From NCBI GenBank assembly GCA_026214975.1, contig CM047808.1, positions 3,523,262-3,587,261 of the forward strand: a stretch of DNA of 64,000 nt, read 5' to 3'. The stretch comes from Gentiana macrophylla (lineage: Eukaryota > Streptophyta > Magnoliopsida > Gentianales > Gentianaceae). Shown one piece after another: positions 47,264 through 59,359 of this stretch. Every line of letters starts with the position of its first letter. Positions within the stretch are counted from its first letter, which is position 1. The notes under the pieces are model-generated. The model was given only the letters and a program-made list of their open reading frames with translations, was not told the DNA's origin and did no database searches. The position numbers and the translations under genes are program-made.

Positions 47264-47429
47264 TATGCTCAAGATAAAGGAGAAGCATGCTACATGCTAG
47301 ATGCCATAGACGCACTTGTAATAGAATTAAATCAGCAATTGGCACTAATCCACTGAAGTAGCTGAGACTTTACTCCTGAAGGATGAAGAAAGCAATGAGG
47401 AAACCTGGTATGGGTGTAGTGAAGGTCAA

Positions 47430-48998
47430 GTGGGAGAAATAGAGCCTATAGACTCTGTGGATTTAGGAGGAACCATTCATAGACCTTCATGGCACAAGTT
47501 CTTTGATTTACAATTGACTGGTAAGTTGTTAAGATCATCGTTAGAAGATCCACCAAGGAACTTAACGTTGAAACCTTTGCCATCTCACCTGAAGTACGTA
47601 TACTTACAAGATGATGCTCTCCCCCTTATAATTTCAGCATCATTATCACCTTTAGAGAAGGAGAAACTATTAAGAGTACTGAGAGAGCATAATGGAGCAT
47701 TTGGATGGACAATTGTAGATATTAAAGGAATAAGCCCATCGGTATGCATGCATAAGATCTCTGTAGACCCTGAGAAGTGAGCGGTAGCACAACCTCAAAG
47801 GAGGTTGACACCACAACTGAAGGATGTTGTTAAGGAAGAGATCATAAAGATGTTGGAGATGAGAATTATTTTCCCAATTGCAGACAGTGAGTGGGTGAGC
47901 CAGATTCATGTGGTGCCCAAGAAAGGAGGATTCACTGTACAACCTAATGAGTTTGATGAGCTAATCCCTGTGAGATTAATTACTGGACAATGAGTTTGCA
48001 TAGACTTTAAGAAACTGAATGATGCAACTCGTAAAGATCATTTTCCCTACCATTCATTGATCAGATGTTGGAAAGATTAAGCGGTCATGCATTTTATTGT
48101 TTCTTAGATGGATATTCTGGTTATTATTAGATCCATATTGCCCCTGAGGACCGCGAGAAAACAACTTTCACATGTCCCTATAGAAATTTCGCGTACAATC
48201 GCATGCCTTTTGGGTTATGCAATGCACCAGGAACATTCCAAAGGTGCATGACGTCATTATTTGCGGACATGGTGGAGGATTTTTTTGGAAATTTTCATGG
48301 ATGATTTCTCTGTATTTGGAGATAGCATCGATAAATGCTTGGACAATTTGAGTAAAGTGTTGAAAAGATGTGAAGAGACCAACCTTGTACTTAACTGGGA
48401 AAAATGCCATTTCATGGTTACAGAAGGAATAGTGTTGGGTCATAGAATTTCAAAGAAAGGAATGGAAGTCGACAGAGCAAAGATAGAGATGATAGAGAAG
48501 TTACCCCCTCCAGCGAATTTGTAGACATTGCGAGCCTTTCTTGGCCACGCAGGATTTTATAGGAGGTTTATTAAGGACTTCTCTAAAGTTTCTAGACCTT
48601 TAACTGAATTGCTTGCAAAGGATGCACCTTTCGTATTTGGAGAAGAGTGCAAGAAAGAATTCAACACATTGAATCGAATGCTTAAAACCACCCCAATTCT
48701 GGTAGCACCACATTGGAACAAACCTTTTGAGCTTATGTGTGATGCAAGTGACACGGCAGTTGGAGCAGCCCTGGGACGAAGGGAGGATAAAATCTTTAAG
48801 CCTATTTATTACGCTATTCGTACCCATAACAATGCCCAGAGGAATTATGCGACTACAGAGAAGGAACTTTTAGCTGTCATCTTTGCATTTGACAAGTTTC
48901 GACCTTATCTGATAGGAACAAAACTCACTGTATTCACTGACCATGCAGCTTTGAAATACCTTCTAACCAAACAAGACTCCATGCCGATATTGTTATGA
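47430..48998 (+). pseudogene. pol: Athila-like pol: reverse transcriptase and RNase H
   Basis: RT starts with LPSHLKYVYLQDDALPLIIS and RRLTPQLKDVVKEEIIKMLE. The middle palm (about 48000-48260) is frameshifted several times. The catalytic FMDDFSVFGDSIDKCLDNL follows at about 48295. RNase H holds its acidic residues: LMCDASDTAVGAALG, NYATTEKELLAVIFAFDKF, TVFTDHAALKYLL. In-frame stops at 47778, 47991, 48522 and 48996 are mostly of the CAG/CGA/TGG-to-stop kind. Confidence 0.9.
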
Positions 48999-49016
48999 TG
49001 GATTCCACTCTTACAA

Positions 49017-50511
49017 GAGTTTGATGCTGAGATTAAAGATAAAAAGGGATCTGAGAACCAGGTGGCTGATCACCTGTCGAGATTAACTTTGCTGAAAGAA
49101 GAGCAACCGACTGAGATCAAGGAAAGCTTTCCTGATGAACAACTTTTTTCCGTCTCAGTGGTGGCTCGAGTAGAATCTCAGACCCGACATCATACATCAA
49201 GAGTGGGCAAGGAATACCCTTGGTTTGCTGACATTGTCAATTACTTAGCAGGAAAGTACCTACTACCAGAATTCAATAATGCAGATAAGAAGAAGTTTTT
49301 CATATATCTGAAGCATTATCATTGGGACGATCCCTACCTATACAAATTGTTCCCTGATGCCATTCTTAGGAGATACGTCCATGATGATGAGATTACAAGT
49401 ATTTTGCACATGTGTCATGCTAGAGAAGCTGGAGGTCACTATGGACCAGACAAGACAGCGGCAAAGGTACTGCGTTGTGGATTCTATTGGCCAACAATTC
49501 ATAAATCTGCTTATGAGTTTACAAGATCCTGTCATTCCTGTCAAATGACTGGTAATATTTCTAAGCGGAATGAGATGCCACTGCAGAGTATCTTAGAAGT
49601 GGAGTTATTTGATGTTTGGGGAATTGATTTTGTGGGACCATTCACATCGTCAGAATCAAATCGTTACATCCTGGTAGCAGTCGATTATGTTTTCAAATGG
49701 GTGGAAGCAGTAGCTTCACCCACTAATGATGTTAGGTTGTCCTGAGATTTATTAAGAAGAACATTTTGATGAGGTTTGGCGTGCCCAGAGCCATAATTAG
49801 TGACGGAGGGAGTCATTTCTGTAATAGGTTGTTTGAGAAGTTAATGATGAGATATGGGGTTAGACATAAGATTGCAGCAACATATCACCCCTAGACGAGT
49901 GGACAAGTAGAAGTCACGAACAGAGAGATTAAGAGGATCTTGGAGAAGACTGTGAATCCCACGAGGAAAGATTGGTCTTTGAAATTAGATGATGCTCTTT
50001 AGGCATACAGAACAGCTTATAGGACCACGATTGAGATGTCACATATATGATAGTGTTTGGAAAAGCATGTCATTTACCGATAGAACTCGAGCACCGAGCG
50101 CTATGGGCTATGAGATTTCTGAACATGGATGAGGATTTAGCCGGTGAAAAAAGAATGCTAGAGTTGAATAGATTGGAGGAGTTTAGACTTCAAGCGTATG
50201 AGAATGCAAGGATTTATAAAGAGAGAACGAAACGCTTGCATGATAAGAAGATTTTGAACCGCACATTCCAAGTTGGAGATAAAGTGCTGGTGTACAATTC
50301 ACGTCTTCATCTTTTTCCTAGAAAGTTGAAGTCTAGATGGTATGCACCACATGTAGTCACGAAAGTCTACAATTCAGGGGCATGTGAAAATAGACATGAA
50401 CACTCTGGGCAAACTTTCACAGTTAACTGCCACAGGATGAAACATTACCTAGAGCACAATTATAACCCTGAATTGGAAGTCTTTACGTTAGAGGAGCCGG
50501 AATATGAATGA
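49017..50511 (+). pseudogene. pol: Athila-like pol: integrase
   Basis: The linker [16 protein letters not shown] leads to a complete H2C2 zinc site ([18 protein letters not shown] ... RSCHSCQ). Core motifs are [10 protein letters not shown] (first Asp), ISDGGSHFCNRLFEK (second Asp, after a frameshift near 49740) and [14 protein letters not shown] (Glu). Stops at about 49893 and 50001 interrupt it. The C-terminal part (50047-50511) reads VFGKACHLPIELEHRALWAM and GDKVLVYNSRLHLFPRKLKS, then ends at TGA after EEPEYE. No chromodomain is seen, as expected outside chromoviruses. Confidence 0.9.
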
Positions 50512-51678
50512 AGGAGCCCTATTAGTACTGATCAGTAGCGACTATAAGCTCGTAACTATTTCTAAACCCTTATTTATTGCTTTTGTTTATTATATTTTGA
50601 GTCAATAAAGTAGCATGACAATCGCAAGGTTTTTTTCATCACATATATCTTCAGTCACCTGACTAGGGATATATGTGGTTTTTTCCTTCACTATTCTAAT
50701 GTGATACCCTCGTAAAAAGTTTTCACGTCTTGCTTAGACCAATAACGGAATAAAGTGGCTTAAACTATTTTTGCGCATTCCTCTGGTATGCACAATTACT
50801 GCCACCTTATTTTCTTATTGCCCTTCGCATGTTACTCACAGTTTTTGGAAGCATTTGGAAAGTAGGTAATGACTTGGAAGAGGAATGACCTAGGAGCTAA
50901 TGATTCTGTTCCAGGATTCGTTTTGACTCAGCCGACATTTCCAGAGCTAAGTAATTTTTCTTCTCTTAATTATTAGTCATTAGGGACAATGTCTATAATA
51001 GTGGGGGGTAAGGCGTCTTAGCTGGGATGGGTAGTCGGAAAAAAAAAAAGGGAATATTTTTGAAAATTTAACACTGTTTTTAGCTTGATTATTGCACGTT
51101 TTCGAGTAAGGAATCGGTAGAAAAGGAGCTCAAGTTCAATTTGAAGTGAGCTATAGCATATTCAATTTAGTATGGAAGAACGAGCATATGTTATGTTGCG
51201 TGAAGTAGTAACTTATTAATTATTATTCTATCATTGCAATCAATATTTGAGCACAAAATCTGAGTGAGAAGTGTTTAAGATTAGATGATGAGTTGTTTAA
51301 CTGGGAATCATTATTTGTCTGTCTATATACTTTAACAAATTGTTGTAAGACAAGGGAAGCAACTTGGATGACGAAAGGTGACCGGGATAAACGGACTTGT
51401 GAGTGAGAGAGAAAAAAGGTGAGGAAATCTGCCATGAAAAAAAGAAGAAAAAAAAGAGAGAAAAATAATAGAAAGATGTGCAATAAAGGCAGTGAGGGAA
51501 GCGACTCGTGTAAAAAGGGCACGACCCTCGCATAAAAAGAAACAAATGAGGACTTAAGAGCGATGCTCAGTCCCCGAGTCCGCCCGACCCAATATCGGTA
51601 CCATGTTGTGTAACCAAGTTTGAAGGCAAGATGAGCGAGTGTATGCGCAAGCAAGTTAAGATTGTGTGGTTAATACAA
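50512..51678 (+). other. 3' untranslated region of the Athila-like element
   Basis: No env-like frame. The box AGGGACAATGTCTATAATAG then TGGGGGGTAAGG lies at about 50984-51012. After it come purine-rich segments. Open frames on the minus strand here are composition artefacts. Confidence 0.6.
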
Positions 51679-51778
51679 NNNNNNNNNNNNNNNNNNNNNN
51701 NNNNNNNNNNNNNNNNNNNNNNNNNNNNNNNNNNNNNNNNNNNNNNNNNNNNNNNNNNNNNNNNNNNNNNNNNNNNNN
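51679..51778. other. assembly gap, 100 N
   Basis: Exactly 100 N, the usual placeholder for a gap of unknown size. The missing sequence should hold the Athila-like 3' LTR and possibly the rest of Copia-D. Confidence 0.99.
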
Positions 51779-54411
51779 ATATCATGTTATGGCATTATAG
51801 ACTAGACATCCTAGCTTTAGTTATTTAAAGTCTATAGATCCCGAATTGTTTAAAGGTTGTAATTTGAATGATCTTCAATGTGATATTTGTCAATTTTCCA
51901 AACTCACCAAATCATGGTATGCAAAATTATTTCACTTACCATCCACACCATTCACCTTAATTCACAAGTGATGTATTGGGACCTCAAGAGTAAAAAGCAT
52001 AACAGTAAGAGAAGGTGGTGTGTTACCTTCATAGATGACCACACCGTAACTACTTGGTTATTTTTAATGAAGGATAAATCAAGTTGATCCATCTTTCAAG
52101 AGTTTTACAACATGGTCTCCACTCGCTTTGACACTAAGATCAAAATTTTTGAAGACTCGATAATGCTCTTGAATATTATGAGTCTAATCTCGACTTTCTT
52201 GATGAATAAGTGGAATTGTCCATATCAAGAGTCAGAGTTGAGACTCTCAAAGAAATTGGTTGTCGAGAGAAAGAACAGTATCCGCTGTAGAAATGGCTAG
52301 GTCTATCATGTTTACCACAAATGTCCCAAAAATATATGCTGGGTGAAGCTATATTGACTTCCACATACTTAATCAACATACTTCCCAAACAGGTGTTGTG
52401 CTTCAAAACTCCTATCAAAACCCTACCGCCACACACCCCGCCCCATCTTATTTCCCGCTTACCTCCAAAATTTTTAGGTTGTAATTGCAGGTTTGTCTAT
52501 ATCCATGCCCAACACAGTATAAACTTGATCCCAAAGCTCACAAGTGCATTTTCCTAGATATGCAAAGGACAGAAAGGCTACAAGTGTTACTCTCCTTCCG
52601 AAAAGAGATTTTACAATTCTATGGATGTCAAATTTTTGAAAGGAACTCTACTACAAGAAGTCCACCGAGGCAACATCGATGGAAACTCGATTGAAATTGA
52701 CCCAAACCTTTCCTCAAAGAAACTTTAACCTCAAAGAACCAATCGACTCTCAAATAGATCGAACTCTCAAGATTCCTTAATCGACTCTCAAAGAATTTCA
52801 TCAAACTCGAGACTCATCGACCTGCAGCCTCGCCGACCCGTAGCTCATCGACACTCAAAGAATTCACGGACTCTCGCCACCTCGACACATTGATGATGTG
52901 CCTATTGCTCTCGTGAAGGGAAAGAGATCTTGCACCGATCACTCTATTCATACTTATTTATCTTATGATCGCTTGTCTCCTCGCTTTGCCATGTTTACAC
53001 AGGACTTGGATTCTCACTCTATTCCTAAAAATATTCGGAGGCTTTTCAAAATGATAAGTGGTGGCGTCATTGTTAAAACAGATGATGATCGCCTCCCGAT
53101 AATCATACTTGGGATCTCAAACTCTTCCAAAAGTGCAAGAAGACAAATACCGCAGATGGTTATTCACTATCAAATACAATGCCGATGGTACAATTGACAA
53201 GTACAAAGCCAGGTTGGTTGCAAGGGTTTCACTCAAACTTACGGCATTGACTATAAAGAAACGCTTGCACCAAAGCTGGCAAAATCAACACCGCTGGGTG
53301 TCGATTTCTCTAGTCGTCCAACTTGACTGCCTCTACATCAATTGATATCAAAAATGCTTTTCTCAATGGTGACTTCACCGAGGAAGTCTCACATGAATGT
53401 ACCTCCTGGTTTTGTCAATCCTCACACTCAGGGGCAAGGTATGCAAACTCAGAAATCTCTATACGGCCTCAAGCAATCCCCAAGAGCCTGGTTTGGGAAA
53501 CTTACTACCGCGGGTCAAAGTTCGCCGGATATCATCAATGCAACTCGTATCACACTATGTTTATCAAGACAACCAACCGTAGAAGGTCCATTCTTATTGT
53601 ATACGTGGGATGATATCATCATTATCGGTGATGACTCTACCGAGATCCAAAATTTGAAGACCCTACCGGCAAAGGTGTTTCAAGTCAAGGATTTGGGCTA
53701 TCTTAAATACTTCCTGGTATGGAAATTGCAAGAAACAACCAGTGGTATCTCTATCTCTCAAAGGAAATATGTTGGGACCTCGCCAAGGAAAATCGGTATG
53801 TTGGTCGCGAAACTCCGTCAGATCCCCAGCAGACTCCCAAGAATACCTCGCCGCATGGTGACATTGCCGCCAGTGAAGGATCAATATCGAGACTTGTAGG
53901 GAAACTCATTTATCTATCCCATACAAGACCTGATATTGCATATGAGTCACCTGGTAAGCCGCTCATGCATTGCCCTACCAGCACCATTGGATGTCAGAAC
54001 ATGATACTAAGGTACTTGAAATCCACTGCCAAGGCCTCGCATTTCACCAAGTCTGCCGAGAGATCTATCAAGGTTTACACCGATGTCGATTGGGCCGGTC
54101 GCCACATGTATGTAAGTCCACTACAAAGCCATCGTTTTATGTATTGGGAAATCTTGTCACCTTGGAGGAGCAAGAAACAACCTACTCGCTCTGTAGCTAA
54201 AGGTCGTTCCGAACTCGTGGCATTAGTTTTGGGTATTTGTGAAGCTCTATGGATAAAAAGAGTCCTCATCGAACTTCAAAGAAATTCTATTCAAAGAACC
54301 TATCACACTCGCTATGACAATAATTCAAATTTATGCATGGCAGAGGATCCACCCATCATGATAAAACCAAACACGTGGACATTGACAGCACACTTCCAAG
54401 GAGAAGATTGA
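51779..54411 (+). pseudogene. pol: Copia-E pol remnant
   Basis: Blocks in order: CNLNDLQCDICQFSKLTKSW (pre-integrase zinc site); RWCVTFIDDHTVTTWLFLMK and MVSTRFDTKIKIFE (integrase core); EAILTSTYLINILPKQVL; HKCIFLDMQRTER; DRLSPRFAMFTQDLDS; TIDKYKARLVAR (RT); QKSLYGLKQSPRAWFGKL; a WDDIIIIGDDS block where copia RT has YVDD; GKLIYLSHTRPDIAYE; SKKQPTRSVAKGRSELVAL (RNase H). The linker at 52710-52890 is inflated by CGACTCTCAAAGAAT-like repeats. Confidence 0.85.
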
Positions 54412-54549
54412 TGCCAAGATTATTCAACTCCTGATGTTTCCTCAAAGCAGATCGACGTCGATATTCTCACCAAGGCCATTCCACCACTTATGTTCAAGAT
54501 TGAGTAGCAAACTTGGTCAGATAAACATATACAACCCATTTGAGGGGGT

Positions 54550-54839
54550 GGAAATATTACGCTACATTAGTGTAACATATTATTAAAGACATATTAATTG
54601 TATTGAATAAACAATTAATATGTCATAAAGTCATAAAGTAACTCTATTTTGTCTTATTAGGTAATAGATAACTCTAGCAATTAATACTAGCCGACTTCTA
54701 GTAATTAATTGCTCTCTCCTAGCTTATACTCTACTGTGACCTTTCTCACTTACTTGTACCTATTTATACTCACTCTTTATGATGAAAAAAAGCTAAGTTG
54801 AAGTTTACTCAAGTATTATTTACTTTCAAACTCTCTTCA
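54550..54839 (+). repeat. 3' LTR of Copia-E
   Basis: Follows the purine tract TTTGAGGGGGTGG and runs to ACTCTCTTCA. It contains CTATTTATACTC, a TATA-like box, near 54757. The start and end are inferred because no partner LTR is present. Confidence 0.6.
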
Positions 54840-55179
54840 TGTACTAATAATGAATGATTGACAATTTTATGAAGGTACACATATAATCCGTTGTAACAAA
54901 ATTAAAATCCTCAATGTCCTGTGGGTTAATTTGTCCGCCAACAATAATTTTTTTATATTAATATTCAAAAGGACCAAGTTATTATACTTATTTGGACAAT
55001 CGACATACTAACAAGATCATGGGTTTTAAGGAAAAATTATTGTGCAGCTCCGATAATACCTTTGTAGTTATTTCTCATTTAGATAAAATATATTCCATGG
55101 AGACCGAGATCTCATTGTCCGCTTTGTTAGATTAGATTTACAATTTCTCAATAGACAAATCTTTAAAAGTGCATTGCTT

Positions 55180-55935
55180 TGATATGGGTGATTACAGGCC
55201 CGGGCCCAGGGGCATCCCCGCAAGTCAATCATAGAGTTTCTCTCACTAAAGATTTTGAAGTTGGTCACTTTAATTCCGTGCTCAACCCGCACTTTTTGTT
55301 TCTTTGATACCTAAAGCAAACCCCTGAATCATTTGCTCGCCTGTGCCTATTGTCATGACCAATGTCTCTGTGAAAATCATATTAAAGTTATTGCTAATAG
55401 ACTAAAAGGTGTCAGAAACCGGTCTCTCGACTGAGCAACTTTTGTACCGAAAAGGTAGTATTAGAATACTGATCTAGCCTTCGCTAAGTGCTCCACCATT
55501 TCAAGAGCAAAAACGAAAAACTGAGAAATGAGGTTGAAAATAGACTCCAGAGAAAGCCTATGACAGGTTGATTGGAAGTTTCTTGAGAGAATTTCGACTA
55601 GCGTAGGCCTTGCCCGTAAGATTGACCACCTCATTTTGTTCACCCTAACATCCTCCCAACTTGTCATCTTATGTGAGGTCCTTAGCCAACATATTGATAA
55701 GGCTATTCTGATGGAATTTGAAACCTCGAGGATTGGAAGACAGCACCTCAAATTTTCACGAATCTTTTTTGCGAGATGAATAGTTCTTCTTGAGAGGCCA
55801 CCATTGTTCAAGCTTATTACTATCAAACAAGTGCTTGAAAGATTTTGTGCTATCTCAAGACCAAAATTTTGACTAACAAGTCCAGTTTCATTCATTAATA
55901 AAGTATGAATGAAGATGTAGTGACACATGATTTGT
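55180..55935 (+). pseudogene. LINE (L1-type) reverse transcriptase remnant
   Basis: Plus-strand blocks in changing frames resemble L1 RT: SLIPKANP followed by a NVSVKIILKLLLID stretch (the place of the conserved IPK...ISLCN...ISKVLANRLK region), IANRLKGVRNRSLD-ATFVPKR, and AYDRLIGSFLREF. Near 55815-55900 a QVLERFCAISRPKF-LTSPVSF block matches the region after the FADD motif. The long minus-strand frame at 55461-55952 is its antisense. No poly(A) tail or TSD was found. Confidence 0.6.
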
Positions 55936-55959
55936 TTTTCATAATTTTTCACTTAAGAT

Positions 55960-58351
55960 GAAACGGAACATGTTTTGGTCATCAAATAGTGTCATTGAAG
56001 ATACATTGACAAGCTATTATTGTCACTGAATCAAATGTTCATATGTTTAGCAGTTGCAAGTGCATGTTCACGTGTCATTATTCAACTTCATTGTTATCAA
56101 GATCACGATGAATATATGAAGAAATTTTCAATTTCCATAAATTACGTTGGAAAATATTAAATAGGATATCTAAATAAAGAAGACCAAAAAAAATAATTAT
56201 GGTGAAAGAATTACGATGATCAGATTTCTAGATCAAAAGATATAATCGTTTAAAATATCGAGCAAAGAGAAAAAATGACATTCATTTTTTCCCTTCATCT
56301 GGAAAAATAGTATTTTGGTACTGTTCTATTATTTTTGTCCTTATAAACCATTTAAACTTAAAGTTGTCATGATTGTGTATTTTTATAGTTATTGACCTTT
56401 CGACTCTATCTCTTTAAATAAATAAATAAAACTATTTGCTTGTGGAATATGACAAAATACATGAACTTAAAACCCTCCTCAATCTTTCCTTCTCCAAAAG
56501 GAGATTCATCAATAACCGTGTCCATTAGTTAGTCTTCTTATTTAGATCGTAAGATCTACTATGTCACACCACATTAGATTATGTCACATGTTTATTTAGG
56601 GGATAGACCTTTATTTACACCACAGTGACTCTACCAATACAATATACTACCTATGTATCATAGTAGAATCATCACAAAGTAGAATATCATACTCACTTCC
56701 CGATAAATCTATCTTAATTATTTCAGATAATGTAAAGATTTATATCGATAGTTAAAAGCAAACCAATTGTCTAAACATTAAATTTTTAGTAATTAAAAAT
56801 GCTTATTATCTTTCAAAGATTAGTATAAAAGTGTATTATGATTTAAAATGTATTAAAAATAAAATAATTTCACCAATTTAAAAGGTAAATAAAAATATGA
56901 GATCACATTGTAACAATTATAAAATTAAACATATTTTTATTTTATAAATTAACACATACTTAACAACAAATTTAATATTTGATTATATAGTTTTTATCGA
57001 TTAAACTATACGGTGAATATTTTAATTTAAAATTACGATTATCAAAAATATGTCGACTATTGCATTACTCAAAAAATTTGAGACATTATATTACTCAATA
57101 TTATTTATTTTCAAACATATATCGTTTCTTCATCATTATGTAACATCATCCAAAATTATACATAGATTAATTTATGATCTTACATTCTCATGTAATATGA
57201 ATAATAATTCTTTCCAAAATACACATAAACTTAGTCAAATTGAAGCAAAGTTTTGTTATATGTATCCGGAATACAATAAACATGTTACAAACTAAATTCA
57301 AGAAATTATGAAATAAGAATTATTTTATAGAGAATGATAATTGTATTGAGTAAATGTATCCACAATTTCTTTTCTTTTTTGAGAGGAAAATTGTATCCAC
57401 AATTTCAAAATAGAAACAAAATGCAATATCATTTTGTAATTTTATTATTTAGCTTATTTATAATTAATATATTATTACATACTAGATAATACTATTATGT
57501 AATATTAATTTGTATTGCTAATTTTTCAGCTTTTTCAATTTTAGAAGATGTAAATGCAATCAACGCGACGCATGATTTTCGCTAAAGATCAATAAAAGAT
57601 CATTCCTTTGGAAATTCCATGTGGTAATATCATAGGGAATGTTTCTTTTTCAACAAAATAATAATAATGATAAATCAACGCAAAACACACTTTTACACCA
57701 TTGTTTTTTTATGGGAATTATAGAAATCAACTGGTCCCACACCATGATCAATAATGTAAAAATGTGTTGTCCACTTTGTTGTGACACTATCACTACTGAT
57801 CAGTGTAATAATTACTAATTTCCTGTAATTTTTTTTCCATTAATGAAACTCTAAATGACACCGTATTGTTGTTGGCAAAGAAATAAAAGGAAAAAAAAAA
57901 CCTTCCAAAAAGACGTAGTGGTAGGGGTGTTCACGGTTTAGGTTGATCCAATTTTAAGGATTTTTAAACCAAACCAAATACTTCATGTTGAAAAAAGTAA
58001 AACCAAAACCAATCATGTTAAATTCTTTTGGTTTGGTTCGGTATTTCATTTCTTATGTTTGGCTCGGTTCATTATATTGGCTTACAATGCAAATTCTACC
58101 GCAACTCAAAACATACGTAGCAACTAATCTAATATGATTATCAATGATAGATCAGATTCTTTATGATATTAAATGATAATCAACATGTCATACCTTTCAA
58201 TAAGAGGGAAAGGAAAACATCTTCTTAAATAAATAAATGGATTCAAGAGCATAAAAAAACGTTTCAAAATTTCTATCAAAACAGATAACAAATGGCAAAA
58301 ACTATAGAAAAATATAGTCATAAAAACACCGGACGAATTTCGATTTGTTAT
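55960..58351. other. AT-rich intergenic DNA without recognisable genes
   Basis: About 56140-56270 resembles 35985-36125 (TAAAGAAGAC-AAAAAAAAT, ATTA-GATGATC-GA, TAGATCAAAA). At 57920-58080 a run of TTTGGTTCGGT/GGTTTAGG words follows AGGGGTGTTCACGGTTT, a common plant repeat end. Nothing coding was seen. Confidence 0.5.
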
Positions 58352-59151
58352 TGTGATACCCCAGAACCCCCTTAAAGGGCATTTTTGTCCTAACATCAAT
58401 TTAAGAGAGGTGTATAAAAAAGGACCCAACACCTATAGGGTTCATATTCCGTCCGTCTTCTTCTTGGCTTGGCCTCCCCTCCCCATTTCCGTGCTCTCAA
58501 AATCACACAAAAAAATTCACTCTTTGGTCATCTAAATTCAAGATAAATCAAGATCAGGTTTGTAGACAAAAAATAAAAGAAGACTCACCTTCAACGCTTC
58601 GTCTTTGGTAAAAAAAAAACTACTCTTTCTTGGCCTTCTTCTTTTGCTTAAGCCTTAAATTAAGGTTTTCAATTTTTCCTTTAATCCCTTATCATTGCTA
58701 ACTCGCTTTTAATTCTAATATTCATGTATTAAAAAAAGAATCTTCTTTTCCTGTCTTTTAGATTTTCAAGCTTGGGTTAAAGATTATTTGGGAAATTAGG
58801 GATAAGGACATAATCTGAAATATTTTTAAATAACAGGACAGCTACATATTTTTTATAGGGAGAAGGGACAATCGCATAATTTTATAAATGAGAAGTATGA
58901 CAAACAAATAATCCCAGAAATCAATGAATCTCCCTGAATGAATCCCAAATCGATGAATTTCGACAATGAATCCCAAAATCGGTGAATTTCGACAATGAAT
59001 TTGAAAATCAGTTGAATTTCGACGAATGAATTTCGATAGTAAATAAATAGTTTTGTCATTTATCTGAACGTTTCAAAAGACTTTCCTTATACTCAATCGA
59101 TAAAATATTTCGCTATTCTCCTCATTCCCAAGATTATTTATGTTTCTTCTT

Positions 59152-59359
59152 AAAAAAAAGAAACCCTACCCTCGAGGTCCCCACTCCCCTCGTCCCACGG
59201 GATGAAATGAGATGTAAATCAAGATCCCTCAAGAAATTCAAAGTCACGCTTACCTTAACATGAGGAATAATTCCGCCTCGGGAATCGAACCTCTAACCTC
59301 CCGTTAGCCGCAATTACGCACTCCACGCCTCGCTAACCCAAGGGTTATGTCCCTGGGAC
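59152..59359 (-). mobile_element. tRNA-derived SINE with 16-bp perfect TSD
   Basis: On the minus strand an A-box-like TTAGCGAGGCGTGG and a B-box-like GAGGTTCGATTCCC lie about 35 bases apart near the 5' end, and a TTTCTTTTTTTT tail is at the 3' end. The TSD ATTTATGTTTCTTCTT occurs at 59136-59151 and 59360-59375 without mismatch. Different family from the A-tailed SINEs at 30250 and 32871. Confidence 0.9.

Larger units (their letters stand above)
43175..51678 (+). mobile_element. Athila-like Ty3/gypsy element, 3' end lost in the assembly gap
   Basis: The 5' LTR of 1450 bases (TGATGACGG...CGATCA) precedes a TGGCGCCGTTGCCGGGGA primer site, then gag and pol in gypsy order (protease, RT, RNase H, integrase). 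No env-like frame follows pol. The 3' untranslated part has the AGGGACAATG...GTGGGGGG box and runs into the 100-N gap, where the 3' LTR must lie. The target was the RNase H of Copia-D. Reading frames are broken by many single substitutions, so it is inactive though well preserved. Confidence 0.92.
51779..54839 (+). mobile_element. Copia-E: degenerate Ty1/copia element, 5' end missing
   Basis: Starts inside the GAG-pre-integrase domain directly after the gap and proceeds through integrase, RT and RNase H to a 3' LTR. Nearly every block is in a different frame. The gag, protease and 5' LTR would lie in or beyond the gap. Confidence 0.85.

Noticed and set aside
50512..51678. env-like gene after Athila-like pol
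   Set aside because: No long frame, signal peptide or membrane span on the plus strand; only purine-rich non-coding sequence.
51779..54411. Copia-E as the missing half of Copia-D
   Set aside because: Opposite orientation, and both contain RNase H, so they cannot be parts of one element.
55461..55952. 163-residue minus-strand open frame
   Set aside because: It is the antisense of LINE reverse-transcriptase blocks readable on the plus strand.
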